Assembly: GCF_029350975.1 (NCBI RefSeq)
Contig: NZ_JARKMR010000006.1
Location: 78,424-142,423 of the forward strand
Origin: Maribacter zhoushanensis
GTDB lineage: Bacteria > Bacteroidota > Bacteroidia > Flavobacteriales > Flavobacteriaceae
DNA length: 64,000 nt
Reading direction: 5' to 3'
The notes below the pieces were generated by a model that saw only the letters and a list, made by a program, of their open reading frames with translations, was not told the origin of the DNA and made no database searches. Numbering within the stretch: position 1 is the first letter of the stretch; each line of letters opens with the position of its first letter. Below, one piece after another: positions 34,441-46,000 of this stretch. A program made the position numbers and the translations under genes.

Positions 34441-34490
34441 TAAATTTGACAGTAATGTCATCCCTGCGAAGGCAGGAATCTATCTTTTGG
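34441..34490 (+). repeat. Short palindromic dispersed-type repeat between tRNAs
   Basis: GTCATCCCTGCGAAGGCAGG then AATCTAT (34458-34484) contains the imperfect 8-bp hairpin ATCCCTGC-GAAG-GCAGGAAT. Its forward translation gives NVIPAKAGIY, the signature of dispersed palindromic repeats in many bacteria. TAAATTTG at 34441-34448 is a TAnnTTTG match just before it. Confidence 0.55.
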
Positions 34491-34508
34491 GTGGGTTCAA
34501 CACTTTAC

Positions 34509-34580
34509 GCCGGTGTAGCTCAGGGGTAGAGCGTTTCCTTGGTAAGGAAGAGGTCACGAGTTCAATTCTCGTCATTGGCT
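34509..34580 (+). tRNA. tRNA-Thr (anticodon GGT)
   Basis: 72 nt; acceptor GCCGGTG/CATTGGC with two G-U pairs, discriminator T. Anticodon loop TTGGTAA with GGT. CCA is not encoded. Confidence 0.93.
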
Positions 34581-34591
34581 CAATTAAGGTA

Positions 34592-34599
34592 TAAATTTG
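34592..34599 (+). promoter_or_regulatory. Possible internal promoter of tuf
   Basis: TAAATTTG matches TAnnTTTG, 37 bp before the tuf ATG. The nearest TTG (34575-34577, in the tRNA 3' end) is only 14 bp away, so the -33 match is poor. Confidence 0.4.
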
Positions 34600-34635
34600 T
34601 ACACTAATATAAACTAAGAATAAAATACATTAAAC

Positions 34636-35823
34636 ATGGCAAAGGAAACTTTCGATCGTTCCAAACCGCACTTAAATATAGGTACTATTGGACACGTGGA
34701 TCACGGTAAAACTACATTGACTGCTGCTATTACTACTGTTTTGGCAAATGCAGGTCTTTCTGAATTGAGAAGTTTCGATTCTATCGATAACGCTCCTGAG
34801 GAAAAAGAAAGAGGTATTACAATTAACACTTCTCACGTAGAGTATTCTACAGCTAATCGTCACTATGCACACGTTGACTGTCCTGGTCACGCGGATTATG
34901 TGAAGAACATGGTTACTGGTGCTGCTCAAATGGATGGTGCTATATTAGTTGTTGCTGCTACAGATGGTCCTATGCCACAAACACGTGAGCATATATTATT
35001 AGGTCGTCAGGTGGGTATTCCAAGAATTGTTGTATTCATGAACAAAGTGGATATGGTTGATGATGAGGAATTGATCGAGCTTGTTGAAATGGAAGTAAGA
35101 GAATTACTTTCTTTTTATGAGTATGATGGTGATAATGGACCTGTAATCGCTGGTTCTGCATTAGGTGCATTGAACGGTGAGCAAAAGTGGGTTGATACTG
35201 TTATGGAATTGATGGCTGCTGTTGATGATTGGATCGAGCTTCCTAAAAGAGATGTTGATAAAGATTTCTTAATGCCAGTTGAAGATGTATTTACTATTAC
35301 TGGTCGTGGTACTGTTGCTACTGGTCGTATAGAAACTGGTATTGCTAATACTGGTGATCCTGTTGAGATTATTGGTATGGGTGCTGAGAAATTAAACTCT
35401 ACTATTACTGGGGTTGAAATGTTCCGTAAGATATTGGATAGAGGTGAGGCTGGTGATAACGTAGGTATCTTGTTAAGAGGTGTTGAAAAATCTCAAATTA
35501 GCCGTGGAATGGTAATCTGTAAGCCAGGTTCTGTTAAGCCACACGCTAAATTTGAAGCTGAGGTTTATGTATTGAAAAAAGAAGAAGGTGGTCGTCACAC
35601 ACCATTCCATAATAACTATCGTCCACAGTTCTATGTAAGAACAACAGACGTAACAGGTAACATTGCACTTCCTTCAGGAGTTGAGATGGTTATGCCTGGT
35701 GATAACTTAACTATTACAGTTGAATTGATTCAGCCAATCGCATTAAGCGTAGGTCTTCGTTTCGCTATCCGTGAAGGTGGTAGAACAGTAGGTGCTGGTC
35801 AAGTGACTAAGATTATAGATTAA
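34636..35823 (+). CDS. tuf: Elongation factor Tu
   Basis: This 395-residue GTPase delivers aminoacyl-tRNA to the ribosome. GTP motifs are all present: [11 protein letters not shown] (P-loop), [12 protein letters not shown] (switch I), [12 protein letters not shown] and [11 protein letters not shown]; the third motif is SAL in place of the canonical SAL/SALK region. Domains II and III follow ([38 protein letters not shown]). Codons are strongly restricted, as for a highly expressed gene. It lies after four tRNA genes and before tRNA-Trp, as in the E. coli tufB locus. Confidence 0.98.
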   Translation: MAKETFDRSKPHLNIGTIGHVDHGKTTLTAAITTVLANAGLSELRSFDSIDNAPEEKERGITINTSHVEYSTANRHYAHVDCPGHADYVKNMVTGAAQMDGAILVVAATDGPMPQTREHILLGRQVGIPRIVVFMNKVDMVDDEELIELVEMEVRELLSFYEYDGDNGPVIAGSALGALNGEQKWVDTVMELMAAVDDWIELPKRDVDKDFLMPVEDVFTITGRGTVATGRIETGIANTGDPVEIIGMGAEKLNSTITGVEMFRKILDRGEAGDNVGILLRGVEKSQISRGMVICKPGSVKPHAKFEAEVYVLKKEEGGRHTPFHNNYRPQFYVRTTDVTGNIALPSGVEMVMPGDNLTITVELIQPIALSVGLRFAIREGGRTVGAGQVTKIID

Positions 35824-35850
35824 TTATAATCTAAAATAAGTATTGTGTAT

Positions 35851-35884
35851 AAGGGTGTCCTGCTCAAGCGGGACACCTTTACAT
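35851..35884 (+). terminator. Hairpin after tuf
   Basis: AAGGGTGTCCTGC-TCAA-GCGGGACACCTTT, a 12-13-bp stem with G-U pairs, followed by a weak T run; partial termination before tRNA-Trp is likely. Confidence 0.65.
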
Positions 35885-35923
35885 GCAAATAATAGAATAC
35901 GTGATTTAAAAGTCACTATTCAT

Positions 35924-35999
35924 ACGGGTGTAGCTCAGTTGGTAGAGCACTGGTCTCCAAAACCAGGTGTCGGGAGTTCGAGTCTCTCCTCCCGTGCCA
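35924..35999 (+). tRNA. tRNA-Trp (anticodon CCA), CCA end encoded
   Basis: Acceptor ACGGGTG/CTCCCGT (one T-T mismatch), discriminator G and a genomically encoded CCA at 35997-35999. Anticodon loop TCTCCAAA with CCA. T arm GGGAGTTCGAGTCTCTC. It is the only tRNA of this cluster with an encoded CCA. Confidence 0.93.
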
Positions 36000-36054
36000 C
36001 AATAGAATTTGGAATATAGGTATCCTATTTGTTGAAATTGTAAAAAGCATTTAA

Positions 36055-36243
36055 ATGTTCACATATATAAAAGAATCCGTTGAAGAGTTGAGGAATAATG
36101 TTACTCTTCCATCACGTGCAGAATCATCTAACTTGATGGTTATTGTAGCTGTGTTTTCTATCCTTTTTGCCTTGGCAACTTGGGGAGTGGATACGGTCTT
36201 TAGTAAAGTGATTAAATCTTATTTCAACTTCGTTTTAAACTAA
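36055..36243 (+). CDS. secE: Preprotein translocase subunit SecE
   Basis: The protein has 62 residues with one transmembrane helix (LMVIVAVFSILFALATWGVDTVF) after an amphipathic N-terminal helix (MFTYIKESVEELRNNVTLPS). It is the short single-helix SecE of most bacteria and clamps SecY in the translocon. It lies 55 bp after tRNA-Trp and 7 bp before nusG. Confidence 0.95.
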   Translation: MFTYIKESVEELRNNVTLPSRAESSNLMVIVAVFSILFALATWGVDTVFSKVIKSYFNFVLN

Positions 36244-36250
36244 TAGGACT

Positions 36251-36802
36251 ATGTCAGAAGTATTGGATAAAAAGTGGTACGTTGTTAGAGCTGTTAGTGG
36301 TCAAGAGAATAAAATCAAAGGATACATTGAGAGTGAAGTAGAGCGTCATGGTTTCTCTGACTATTTAGAAGATGTCCTTGTTCCTACAGAAAAGGTTGTT
36401 CAAATCAGAAATGGAAAGAAAATAAACAAAGAAAGAGTTTATTTTCCTGGTTATATTATGATAAAAGCAAACCTTGGTGGTGAAATGGTTCATATTATAA
36501 GGTCTATTACAAATGTAATAGGGTTTTTAGGAGAAACTAAAGGAGGGGATCCTGTTCCTTTAAGAAAAAATGAAGTGAACAGAATGCTTGGTAAAGTAGA
36601 TGAGCTAGCTGTGAATACAGATAGTGTTGCTATCCCATTTGTTTTTGGTGAAACGGTAAAAGTAATTGATGGTCCTTTCAATGGCTTCAATGGTACTGTG
36701 GAGAAAATAAATGAAGAGAAACGTAAGCTTGAGGTTATGGTTAAGATTTTCGGAAGAAAAACACCATTAGAGTTGAGCTACATGCAAGTTGAAAAGATAT
36801 AA
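36251..36802 (+). CDS. nusG: Transcription termination/antitermination protein NusG
   Basis: This 183-residue protein has an NGN domain (KKWYVVRAVSGQENKIKGYIE, then RVYFPGYIMIKANLGG) and a C-terminal KOW domain (VIDGPFNGFNGTVEKINEEKRKLEVMVKIFGRKTPLEL). It links RNA polymerase to ribosomes and Rho. The secE-nusG-rplK order is universal. Confidence 0.97.
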   Translation: MSEVLDKKWYVVRAVSGQENKIKGYIESEVERHGFSDYLEDVLVPTEKVVQIRNGKKINKERVYFPGYIMIKANLGGEMVHIIRSITNVIGFLGETKGGDPVPLRKNEVNRMLGKVDELAVNTDSVAIPFVFGETVKVIDGPFNGFNGTVEKINEEKRKLEVMVKIFGRKTPLELSYMQVEKI

Positions 36803-36833
36803 GTATTAGAATAAGTGTTACATACATATAATT

Positions 36834-36863
36834 AAAGTAGTGTTGCTTCCGTAAACACACTTT
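36834..36863 (+). promoter_or_regulatory. Hairpin in the rplK leader
   Basis: AAAGT-A-GTGTT ... AACAC-ACTTT forms two 5-bp helices with one bulged A and a 9-nt loop, just before rplK. It might be a protein binding site for autogenous control or an RNA processing site; no evidence distinguishes these. Confidence 0.35.
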
Positions 36864-36880
36864 CAATTTAATTTTAAACA

Positions 36881-37318
36881 ATGGCAAAAGAAATAGGTAA
36901 AGTAGTTAAACTACAAGTTAAGGGAGGTGCAGCGAATCCATCGCCACCGGTTGGACCTGCCTTAGGAGCTGCTGGTGTTAACATAATGGAATTCTGTAAG
37001 CAATTTAATGCTCGTACACAGGATAAACCAGGTAAAATATTACCAGTTGTTATCACCGTTTACAAGGATAAGTCTTTCGACTTCGTTGTAAAAACTCCAC
37101 CGGCGGCAATTCAGCTATTGGAAGCGGCTAAGATTAAAAAAGGATCTGGCGAACCTAACAGAGTAAAATTAGGTAGTGTTACCTGGGACCAAATCAAGGC
37201 AATAGCCGAAGATAAAATGGTTGACCTTAATGCATTTACGGTAGAATCTGCTATGAGTATGATAGCGGGTACTGCGCGTTCTATGGGTATGAAGGTAGCA
37301 GGAAAAAAACCTTTTTAA
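36881..37318 (+). CDS. rplK: 50S ribosomal protein uL11
   Basis: This 145-residue protein has the pattern [40 protein letters not shown] and the C-terminal [19 protein letters not shown]. It forms the GTPase-associated centre with 23S rRNA. rplA follows 18 bp later. Confidence 0.98.
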   Translation: MAKEIGKVVKLQVKGGAANPSPPVGPALGAAGVNIMEFCKQFNARTQDKPGKILPVVITVYKDKSFDFVVKTPPAAIQLLEAAKIKKGSGEPNRVKLGSVTWDQIKAIAEDKMVDLNAFTVESAMSMIAGTARSMGMKVAGKKPF

Positions 37319-37336
37319 AATCTTAAAAGTAATTAA

Positions 37337-38026
37337 ATGGCAAAGTTAACTAAGAAGCAAAAGGAAGCGCACTCCAAAATAGAGAAAGATAAATTATACT
37401 CTGTTACGGAAGCTTCAGCTTTAATTAAAGAGATAACCAATACAAAATTCGATGCATCTGTAGATTTAGCTGTTCGTTTGGGTGTAGATCCAAGAAAAGC
37501 AAATCAAATGGTTCGTGGTGTGGTAACATTACCTCATGGAACTGGTAAGGATGTTAAAGTTTTGGCTTTGGTAACACCAGACAAAGAAGCAGAGGCTCAA
37601 GAAGCCGGAGCTGATTATGTTGGTTTAGATGAGTATTTGGATAAAATCAAAAGCGGTTGGACGGATGTTGATGTAATCATCACTATGCCAAGTGTAATGG
37701 GTAAATTAGGACCATTAGGTCGTGTATTAGGACCAAGAGGTTTAATGCCTAATCCAAAAACAGGAACTGTTACTATGGATGTAGCGAAAGCTGTATCTGA
37801 AGTTAAGGCAGGTAAAATAGATTTTAAAGTTGATAAAACCGGTATCGTTCACGCAGCGATAGGTAAAGCTTCTTTTTCTGCTGATAAATTAGCAGATAAT
37901 GCTAAGGAGTTGTTAGATACTTTGAATAAGATGAAGCCAACTGCGGCAAAGGGTGTATATATGAAAACAATTTTCATGTCAAGCACAATGAGTCCTAGTT
38001 TGCAATTAGATCCAAAGTCAGTTTAA
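37337..38026 (+). CDS. rplA: 50S ribosomal protein uL1
   Basis: This 229-residue protein forms the L1 stalk. The signature [37 protein letters not shown] is visible. In many bacteria L1 represses its own operon; a stem in the rplK leader might serve here, but is not a clear L1 site. Confidence 0.97.
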   Translation: MAKLTKKQKEAHSKIEKDKLYSVTEASALIKEITNTKFDASVDLAVRLGVDPRKANQMVRGVVTLPHGTGKDVKVLALVTPDKEAEAQEAGADYVGLDEYLDKIKSGWTDVDVIITMPSVMGKLGPLGRVLGPRGLMPNPKTGTVTMDVAKAVSEVKAGKIDFKVDKTGIVHAAIGKASFSADKLADNAKELLDTLNKMKPTAAKGVYMKTIFMSSTMSPSLQLDPKSV

Positions 38027-38051
38027 CAACTGGTAGTTAAAAATTAATAGT

Positions 38052-38567
38052 ATGACAAGAGAAGAAAAAGCAACGGTTATAAAAGATTTGACTACGCAGT
38101 TGGCAGATAGCAGCACTATATATGTAGCTGATATCTCAGGTTTAGATGCAGGAACAACTTCTGATTTAAGAAGAGCTTGTTTTAAAGCTGATATTAGACT
38201 AGCTGTAGTTAAAAACACATTGCTTGCAAAAGCAATGGAAGCTTCTGACAAAGAATTTGGTGAATTACCAGAAATATTAAAAGGGAATACTTCTCTTATG
38301 TTTTCTGAGGTTGCCAATGCTCCAGCGAAATTGATAAAGAATTTCAGAAAAAAATCTGATAAGCCTTTATTGAAAGGAGCTTTTGTAGAAGAAGCAATAT
38401 ATATAGGTGATGAAAACTTGGATGCTTTAGTTAGCATTAAGTCTAAAGAAGAAATGATTGGTGAAATAATTGGATTGTTACAATCTCCAGCCAAAAATGT
38501 TATTTCTGGACTTAAATCTGGTGGTGGAAAAATCGCTGGTATCCTTAAAACATTATCTGAAAGATAA
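38052..38567 (+). CDS. rplJ: 50S ribosomal protein uL10
   Basis: This 171-residue protein is the base of the L7/L12 stalk. Features: MTREEKATVIKDLTTQLADSSTIYVADISGL, GNTSLMFSEV and a C-terminal helix (KNVISGLKSGGGKIAGILKTLSER) that binds the L7/L12 dimers. It lies 25 bp after rplA. Confidence 0.96.
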   Translation: MTREEKATVIKDLTTQLADSSTIYVADISGLDAGTTSDLRRACFKADIRLAVVKNTLLAKAMEASDKEFGELPEILKGNTSLMFSEVANAPAKLIKNFRKKSDKPLLKGAFVEEAIYIGDENLDALVSIKSKEEMIGEIIGLLQSPAKNVISGLKSGGGKIAGILKTLSER

Positions 38568-38618
38568 GTACGCACAATAAACTAAGTATATTTTAAAAAT
38601 TTTATTAAACGATAGAAA

Positions 38619-38996
38619 ATGGCAGATTTAAAAGATTTCGCAGAACAATTAGTTAACTTAACAGTTAAAGAAGTAAACGAGTTAGCTGATATATTAAAAG
38701 ATGAATACGGTATTGAGCCTGCGGCAGCAGCAGTAGCGGTAGCTGCCGGTGGTGGTGGTGAAGCTGGTGAAGCAGCAGATGAGAAAACTGAATTCGATGT
38801 AATATTGAAAGCAGCAGGTGCTTCTAAATTAGCAGTAGTTAAATTGGTTAAAGAATTAACTGGTTTAGGTTTGAAAGATGCGAAAGATATCGTTGACAGC
38901 GCACCAAAAGCTGTTAAAGAAGCAGTTTCTAAAGATGAAGCTGAAGGTATCAAAAAATCATTGGAAGAAGCTGGAGCAGAAGTTGAGCTTAAATAA
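38619..38996 (+). CDS. rplL: 50S ribosomal protein bL12 (L7/L12)
   Basis: This 125-residue acidic stalk protein has the N-terminal dimer domain [33 protein letters not shown], an Ala/Gly hinge [19 protein letters not shown], and the C-terminal domain ([38 protein letters not shown]). It recruits translational GTPases. A strong hairpin follows before rpoB. Confidence 0.98.
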   Translation: MADLKDFAEQLVNLTVKEVNELADILKDEYGIEPAAAAVAVAAGGGGEAGEAADEKTEFDVILKAAGASKLAVVKLVKELTGLGLKDAKDIVDSAPKAVKEAVSKDEAEGIKKSLEEAGAEVELK

Positions 38997-39019
38997 TAGC
39001 AACAACCATATTACTTTTG

Positions 39020-39058
39020 GTTTAGGTCTTTGCGCTTTTTGCGTTTAGACCTAAGCCA
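39020..39058 (+). promoter_or_regulatory. Stable hairpin between rplL and rpoB
   Basis: GGTTTAGGTCT / AGACCTAAGCC gives an 11-bp stem with one G-U pair and a 17-nt loop (39031-39047). Only ATTTTATAG follows, so it is a weak terminator or an RNase-processing site rather than a full stop. It occupies the place of the E. coli rplL-rpoB attenuator and RNase III site. Confidence 0.65.
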
Positions 39059-39128
39059 TTTTATAGAATTAGGTATATTAAGAAGTATACTACTCATTTA
39101 GTACTCACGATCAAAACACTGTCCGTAG

Positions 39129-42100
39129 ATGTTCACAAATAATACTGAAAGAATAAGCTTCGCTTCCGCAAGAAACACACCGGATTACCCGGATTTCTTA
39201 GATATTCAGATTAAATCTTTCCAAGACTTTTTTCAACTAGAGACTAAATCAGATGAAAGAGGTAACGAAGGTCTTTATAACACCTTCATGGAAAACTTTC
39301 CAATTACTGATACAAGAAATCAGTTTGTATTGGAATTTTTAGATTATTTCATAGATCCACCAAGATATTCTATTCAAGAATGTATCGAGCGTGGTCTTAC
39401 TTACAGCGTTCCTTTAAAAGCACGTCTTAAATTATATTGTACGGATCCGGAACATGAGGATTTCGAAACAATTGTACAAGATGTTTATTTAGGTACGATT
39501 CCTTATATGACTCCAAGTGGTACTTTTGTTATCAATGGCGCAGAAAGGGTTGTTGTTTCTCAGTTGCACCGTTCTCCTGGTGTATTCTTTGGACAGTCTT
39601 TCCATGCAAATGGAACAAAATTATATTCTGCTAGGGTAATTCCTTTTAAAGGTTCTTGGATAGAATTTGCTACCGATATTAATGGCGTTATGTATGCTTA
39701 TATCGATAGAAAGAAAAAATTACCGGTTACTACATTGTTTAGAGCTATTGGTTTTGAACGTGATAAAGATATTTTAGAGATTTTTGACCTATCGGAAGAA
39801 GTTAAAGTTTCTAATGCCGGACTTAAAAAAGTACTTGGTCGTAAATTAGCGGCAAGAGTTTTGAACACTTGGCACGAGGATTTTGTAGATGAGGATACTG
39901 GTGAGGTAGTATCGATTGAACGTAATGAAATCGTTCTTGATAGAGATACTATTCTTGAAAAAGAACATATAGCCGAAATTATAGATGCGGATGTAAAAAC
40001 TATTCTTTTGCATAAAGAGAATAATGCGCAGTCTGATTATGCTATTATTCATAATACATTACAGAAAGATCCAACGAACTCTGAAAAAGAAGCAGTTGAG
40101 CATATCTATCGTCAATTACGTAATGCTGAGCCGCCAGATGAGGAAACAGCACGTGGTATCATAGATAAATTATTCTTCTCTGATCAACGTTACAACTTAG
40201 GTGAAGTTGGTCGTTACAGAATGAACAAAAAATTACAGTTGGATATTGGAATGGACAAGCAAGTCTTGACTAAAGAAGATATCATAACTATTATTAAATA
40301 TTTAATTGAGTTAATTAACTCAAAAGCTGAGATTGATGATATTGATCACTTGTCTAACCGTCGTGTTAGAACGGTAGGTGAGCAATTGTCTTCTCAATTC
40401 GGTGTTGGTCTTGCACGTATGGCGAGAACAATCCGTGAGCGTATGAATGTTCGTGATAATGAGGTATTTACACCTATAGATTTGATTAACGCTAAGACAT
40501 TATCTTCAGTTATTAATTCTTTCTTTGGTACAAACCAGTTATCTCAGTTTATGGATCAAACGAATCCATTAGCAGAGATTACGCACAAAAGAAGACTATC
40601 TGCACTAGGGCCAGGTGGTTTATCTAGAGAACGTGCAGGTTTCGAAGTACGTGATGTTCACTATACACACTACGGTCGTTTATGTCCTATTGAAACTCCT
40701 GAAGGTCCAAACATTGGTTTGATATCTTCATTATCTGTATTTGCGAAAGTAAATCCGATGGGCTTCTTAGAGACACCATATAGAAAAGTTACAGATTCTG
40801 TAGTTGACTACAAGAATTTCGCATATTTAAGTGCTGAAGAGGAAGAGGGAATGAAAATTGCGCAAGCAAACATTCCTATGAAGGAAGATGGTACAATTGA
40901 TGCTGAAAAGGTTATTGCAAGAGAGGAAGGTGATTTCCCTGTTGTTGACCCATCAGAAATTCAATATACTGATGTTGCACCTAATCAAATTGCATCTATA
41001 TCTGCATCTTTAATTCCTTTCTTGGAACATGATGATGCAAACAGGGCTTTGATGGGATCAAACATGATGCGTCAAGCAGTTCCTTTATTAAAACCACAAT
41101 CTCCGATTGTTGGTACAGGTTTAGAGCGTCAAGTAGCTTCAGATTCAAGAGTATTGATTAATGCTGAAGGTGATGGGGTTATTGAGTATGTAGATGCTCA
41201 AAAAGTTACTATTAAGTATGATAGAACTGATGAGGAAAGATTGATCAGTTTCGAAGACGATAGTAAGACTTATTTCTTGGTGAAGTTTAGAAAGACGAAC
41301 CAGGGTACAAACATTAACCTAAAACCAATTGTACAAGTTGGCGATAGAGTTAAAAAAGGTCAAGTTCTTTGTGAAGGTTATGCAACTGAAAAAGGTGAAT
41401 TAGCATTAGGTAGAAACTTAACAGTGGCATTTATGCCATGGAAAGGATACAACTTTGAGGATGCAATTGTAATTTCAGAGAAAGTTGTTCGTGATGATAT
41501 TTTCACTTCTATACATGTTGATGAGTATTCTTTAGATGTTAGAGATACTAAATTAGGAGCAGAGGAGCTTACGCATGATATACCTAACGTTTCTGAAGAG
41601 GCTACAAAAGACCTTGATGAAAACGGTATGATCAGAATAGGTGCCGAAGTTAAACCTGGTGATATTCTAATTGGTAAGATTACTCCAAAAGGAGAATCTG
41701 ATCCAACTCCTGAAGAAAAATTGTTACGTGCTATTTTTGGTGACAAAGCTGGTGATGTAAAAGATGCTTCATTAAAAGCTTCGCCTTCTTTAAGAGGTGT
41801 TGTTATCGATAAGAAATTGTTTTCTAGATCTGTAAAGGATAAGAGAAAACGTTCTGAAGATAAAGAAGAGCTTTCTAAATTAGAATTGGAATATGAAGTT
41901 AAATTCCAAGAATTGAAAGATGTTCTAGTTGAGAAATTATTTACTATTGTTAATGGTAAAACTTCTCAAGGTGTTCTTAATGATTTAGGAGAAGAAGTAT
42001 TACCTAAGGGTAAGAAGTATACAATGAAAATGTTAAACTCTGTTGATGATTTCGCTCACTTGGTTGGTGGAAGCTGGACAACGGATAGAGATACTAATTC

Positions 42101-42938
42101 ATTAGTAGCTGATTTACTTCATAACTATAAAATTAAACTTAACGATTTACAAGGTAACTTAAGAAGAGATAAGTTTACAATATCTGTTGGTGATGAGTTG
42201 CCAGCTGGTATTATGAAGTTGGCTAAAGTCTATATTGCTAAAAAGCGTAAGCTTAAAGTTGGTGATAAGATGGCAGGTAGACACGGTAACAAAGGTATTG
42301 TATCTAGAATTGTACGTCATGAAGATATGCCGTTCTTGGAAGATGGAACTCCTGTAGATATCGTTCTTAATCCATTGGGTGTACCTTCTCGTATGAACAT
42401 TGGACAGATTTATGAAACTGTATTAGGTTGGGCTGGTCTTAAACTTGGTAGAAAGTACGCTACACCAATTTTTGATGGTGCTACTTTAGATCAGATTAAT
42501 GCTTACACTGACGAAGCAGGTATTCCAAGATTTGGACATACATACTTATATGATGGTGGAACTGGACAACGTTTTGATCAACCTGCAACAGTAGGTGTGA
42601 TTTATATGTTGAAACTTGGACACATGGTAGATGATAAGATGCATGCTCGTTCAATAGGACCATACTCTTTAATTACACAACAACCATTGGGTGGTAAAGC
42701 TCAATTTGGTGGTCAGCGTTTTGGAGAGATGGAAGTTTGGGCACTAGAGGCATATGGTGCATCTGCAACTTTACGTGAGATTTTAACGGTTAAATCTGAT
42801 GATGTTATCGGAAGAGCTAAAACCTACGAATCTATTGTTAAAGGAGAAACAATGCCAGAGCCTGGTTTACCAGAATCTTTCAACGTTTTAATGCACGAAC
42901 TTAAGGGATTAGGTTTGGATATTAGACTTGAGGAATAG
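39129..42938 (+). CDS. rpoB: RNA polymerase beta subunit
   Basis: This 1269-residue core polymerase subunit has a rifampicin pocket near residues 466-500 reading [26 protein letters not shown]. The positions equal to E. coli D516, H526 and S531 are wild type, so no rifampicin resistance is expected. Further conserved blocks are [53 protein letters not shown] and [24 protein letters not shown]. It is followed by rpoC after 63 bp. Confidence 0.98.
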   Translation: MFTNNTERISFASARNTPDYPDFLDIQIKSFQDFFQLETKSDERGNEGLYNTFMENFPITDTRNQFVLEFLDYFIDPPRYSIQECIERGLTYSVPLKARLKLYCTDPEHEDFETIVQDVYLGTIPYMTPSGTFVINGAERVVVSQLHRSPGVFFGQSFHANGTKLYSARVIPFKGSWIEFATDINGVMYAYIDRKKKLPVTTLFRAIGFERDKDILEIFDLSEEVKVSNAGLKKVLGRKLAARVLNTWHEDFVDEDTGEVVSIERNEIVLDRDTILEKEHIAEIIDADVKTILLHKENNAQSDYAIIHNTLQKDPTNSEKEAVEHIYRQLRNAEPPDEETARGIIDKLFFSDQRYNLGEVGRYRMNKKLQLDIGMDKQVLTKEDIITIIKYLIELINSKAEIDDIDHLSNRRVRTVGEQLSSQFGVGLARMARTIRERMNVRDNEVFTPIDLINAKTLSSVINSFFGTNQLSQFMDQTNPLAEITHKRRLSALGPGGLSRERAGFEVRDVHYTHYGRLCPIETPEGPNIGLISSLSVFAKVNPMGFLETPYRKVTDSVVDYKNFAYLSAEEEEGMKIAQANIPMKEDGTIDAEKVIAREEGDFPVVDPSEIQYTDVAPNQIASISASLIPFLEHDDANRALMGSNMMRQAVPLLKPQSPIVGTGLERQVASDSRVLINAEGDGVIEYVDAQKVTIKYDRTDEERLISFEDDSKTYFLVKFRKTNQGTNINLKPIVQVGDRVKKGQVLCEGYATEKGELALGRNLTVAFMPWKGYNFEDAIVISEKVVRDDIFTSIHVDEYSLDVRDTKLGAEELTHDIPNVSEEATKDLDENGMIRIGAEVKPGDILIGKITPKGESDPTPEEKLLRAIFGDKAGDVKDASLKASPSLRGVVIDKKLFSRSVKDKRKRSEDKEELSKLELEYEVKFQELKDVLVEKLFTIVNGKTSQGVLNDLGEEVLPKGKKYTMKMLNSVDDFAHLVGGSWTTDRDTNSLVADLLHNYKIKLNDLQGNLRRDKFTISVGDELPAGIMKLAKVYIAKKRKLKVGDKMAGRHGNKGIVSRIVRHEDMPFLEDGTPVDIVLNPLGVPSRMNIGQIYETVLGWAGLKLGRKYATPIFDGATLDQINAYTDEAGIPRFGHTYLYDGGTGQRFDQPATVGVIYMLKLGHMVDDKMHARSIGPYSLITQQPLGGKAQFGGQRFGEMEVWALEAYGASATLREILTVKSDDVIGRAKTYESIVKGETMPEPGLPESFNVLMHELKGLGLDIRLEE

Positions 42939-43001
42939 TTCAATATTTTATATTGAAGAACTATTAAGTAAAACAAATTAAAACATTATCAGCACGCTAT
43001 T

Positions 43002-46000
43002 ATGGCTAGAATAAAAGATAATAACCCAGTAAAAAGGTTCGATAAAATTTCAATAGGATTAGCTTCGCCAGAATCTATTTTGGCAGAGTCTAGAGGTGAA
43101 GTTTTAAAGCCTGAAACAATTAACTATAGAACTCACAAACCAGAACGTGATGGTTTATTCTGTGAGCGTATTTTTGGTCCTGTAAAGGATTATGAGTGTG
43201 CTTGTGGTAAATATAAGCGTATTCGTTACCGTGGGATCGTATGTGACCGTTGTGGTGTAGAGGTTACAGAGAAAAAAGTTCGTAGAGACCGTGTAGGTCA
43301 TATTAACTTGGTTGTGCCAGTTGCTCATATCTGGTATTTCCGTTCTCTACCAAATAAAATAGGATACTTATTAGGTTTGCCTTCCAAGAAATTGGATATG
43401 ATTATTTACTACGAACGTTACGTAGTAATTCAGCCAGGTATAGCTAAAGGTCCTGAAGGTGAAGAGATCCAAAAAATGGATTTCTTGACTGAAGAAGAGT
43501 ATTTAAATATTATTGATACTATTCCTCAAGAAAATCAATATTTAGAAGATTCTGACCCAAATAAGTTTATTGCTAAAATGGGAGCAGAGTGTTTAATTGA
43601 TTTATTAGGTAGAATCAATCTTAAAGAGCTTTCTTTTGAGCTAAGACATAAAGCTAATACAGAAACTTCTAAGCAACGTAAAACTGAAGCTTTAAAGCGT
43701 TTACAAGTTGTAGAAGCTTTAAGAGAATCTCAAGAGAATAGAGAAAACGAGCCAGAATGGATGATTATGAAGGTAATTCCGGTTATACCACCAGAATTAC
43801 GTCCATTAGTTCCGTTAGATGGTGGTCGTTTTGCAACTTCAGATTTAAATGATCTTTATAGAAGGGTTATTATACGTAACAACCGTCTTAAAAGATTAGT
43901 TGAGATAAAAGCTCCAGAAGTTATTCTTAGAAATGAGAAGCGTATGCTTCAGGAGGCGGTAGATTCTTTGTTTGATAACACAAGAAAGGCTTCTGCTGTA
44001 AAGACTGAATCTAACAGACCATTGAAATCACTTTCAGATTCATTGAAAGGTAAGCAAGGTCGTTTCCGTCAAAACTTACTTGGTAAGCGTGTTGATTACT
44101 CTGCACGTTCGGTAATTGTTGTAGGCCCAGAACTGAACTTATACGAGTGTGGTCTTCCAAAAGATATGGCTGCTGAGTTGTACAAGCCTTTCGTAATCAG
44201 AAAACTGATTGAAAGAGGTATTGTAAAAACAGTAAAGTCTGCTAAGAAAATAATAGACAAAAAAGAGCCCGTAGTTTGGGATATTTTAGAGAATGTATTG
44301 AAAGGTCACCCAGTTTTATTGAACAGGGCTCCTACATTACACCGTTTAGGTATTCAAGCATTCCAACCAAAATTAATAGAAGGTAAAGCAATACGTCTTC
44401 ACCCATTGGCATGTACTGCATTTAATGCGGATTTTGATGGGGATCAAATGGCGGTTCACTTACCATTAGGACCAGAAGCTATTTTAGAAGCGCAATTATT
44501 GATGCTTGCTTCTCAAAATATATTAAACCCTGCTAATGGTTCACCTATTACGGTACCATCACAGGATATGGTCTTGGGTCTTTATTATATGACCAAAGAG
44601 CGTAAATCAACACCAGAAGTTCCAATTATTGGTGAAGGATTAACTTTTTACTCAGCAGAAGAAGTAGAGATTGCTTTCAATGAAGGTATGGTAAATCTTA
44701 ATGCAGGTATAAAAGTTAGAGCTAAAGATTTCAATGAAGAAGGTGAGCTAGTTTATAAAATCATTCCTACAACCGTTGGTCGTGTATTATTTAATAATCA
44801 CGTTCCAGAAGAGGCAGGTTTTATTAACCAAGTATTGAATAAGAAAGCCTTAAGAAATATCATCGGTGATATTTTAGCCGTAACAAGTGTACCTGTTACA
44901 GCTGCATTCTTAGATAAGATTAAGACTATGGGTTATGAATTCGCTTTCAAAGGTGGATTGTCCTTTAGTTTAGGGGATATTATTATTCCTGCTGAGAAGA
45001 TGGACATGATTGGTGAAGCCAATGTTCAGGTAGATGGTATTATGTCCAATTATAATATGGGTCTTATAACCAACAACGAAAGATATAATCAGGTTATTGA
45101 TGTTTGGACATCTACTAACGCTCAATTAACTGAGTTGGCTATGAAACGTATCCGTGAGGATCAGCAAGGTTTCAACTCGGTATATATGATGCTTGATTCT
45201 GGTGCAAGGGGTTCTAAAGAACAGATTCGTCAGTTAACAGGTATGCGTGGTTTAATGGCTAAGCCTAAAAAATCTACTGCCGGTGGTGGGGAGATTATTG
45301 AAAACCCGATTCTTTCTAACTTTAAGGAAGGTCTTTCTATTCTTGAGTACTTTATTTCTACTCACGGTGCTCGTAAGGGTCTTGCAGATACCGCTTTGAA
45401 AACGGCAGATGCAGGTTACTTAACAAGAAGGCTAGTTGATGTTTCTCAAGATGTAATTATTAATACAGAAGATTGTGGAACACTTAGAGGTGTAGAAGTT
45501 CAGGCGCTTAAGAAGAATGAAGAAATCGTTGAAAGCTTAGGTGAAAGAATTTTAGGTCGTGTATCATTACATGATGTATATAACCCAATGACTGAGGAGT
45601 TAGTTCTTCAAGCTGGTCAGCAAATTATGGAAGCTGATGTGAAGAGAGTTGAAGCTTCTCCGATTGAAAAAATCGAAGTTCGTTCAGCGCTTACATGTGA
45701 GGCTGAAAAGGGAATATGTGCTAAATGTTATGGTAGAAACCTTTCTACCAATAAAATGGTACAAAGAGGTGAAGCCGTTGGTGTTGTTGCTGCTCAGTCA
45801 ATTGGTGAGCCAGGAACACAGCTTACACTTAGAACATTCCACGTAGGTGGTATTGCAGGTAACATTTCTGAAGATAATAAATTAGAAGTAAGATTCTCAG
45901 GTATTGCTGAAATTGAAGACCTTAGAACTGTAACAGGTGAAGGTTCTGATGGTAATCCTGCAGAAATTGTGATTTCTAGAACAAGTGAAATCAAAGTTGT

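Noticed and set aside
34343..34594. A reading frame across tRNA-Gly and tRNA-Thr giving an 83-residue protein
   Set aside because: It is made of tRNA sequence and the palindromic repeat; not a gene.
35924..35930. tRNA-Trp as a pseudo-tRNA because of the T-T mismatch in the acceptor stem
   Set aside because: The rest of the cloverleaf and the encoded CCA are normal, and it is the only Trp tRNA seen.
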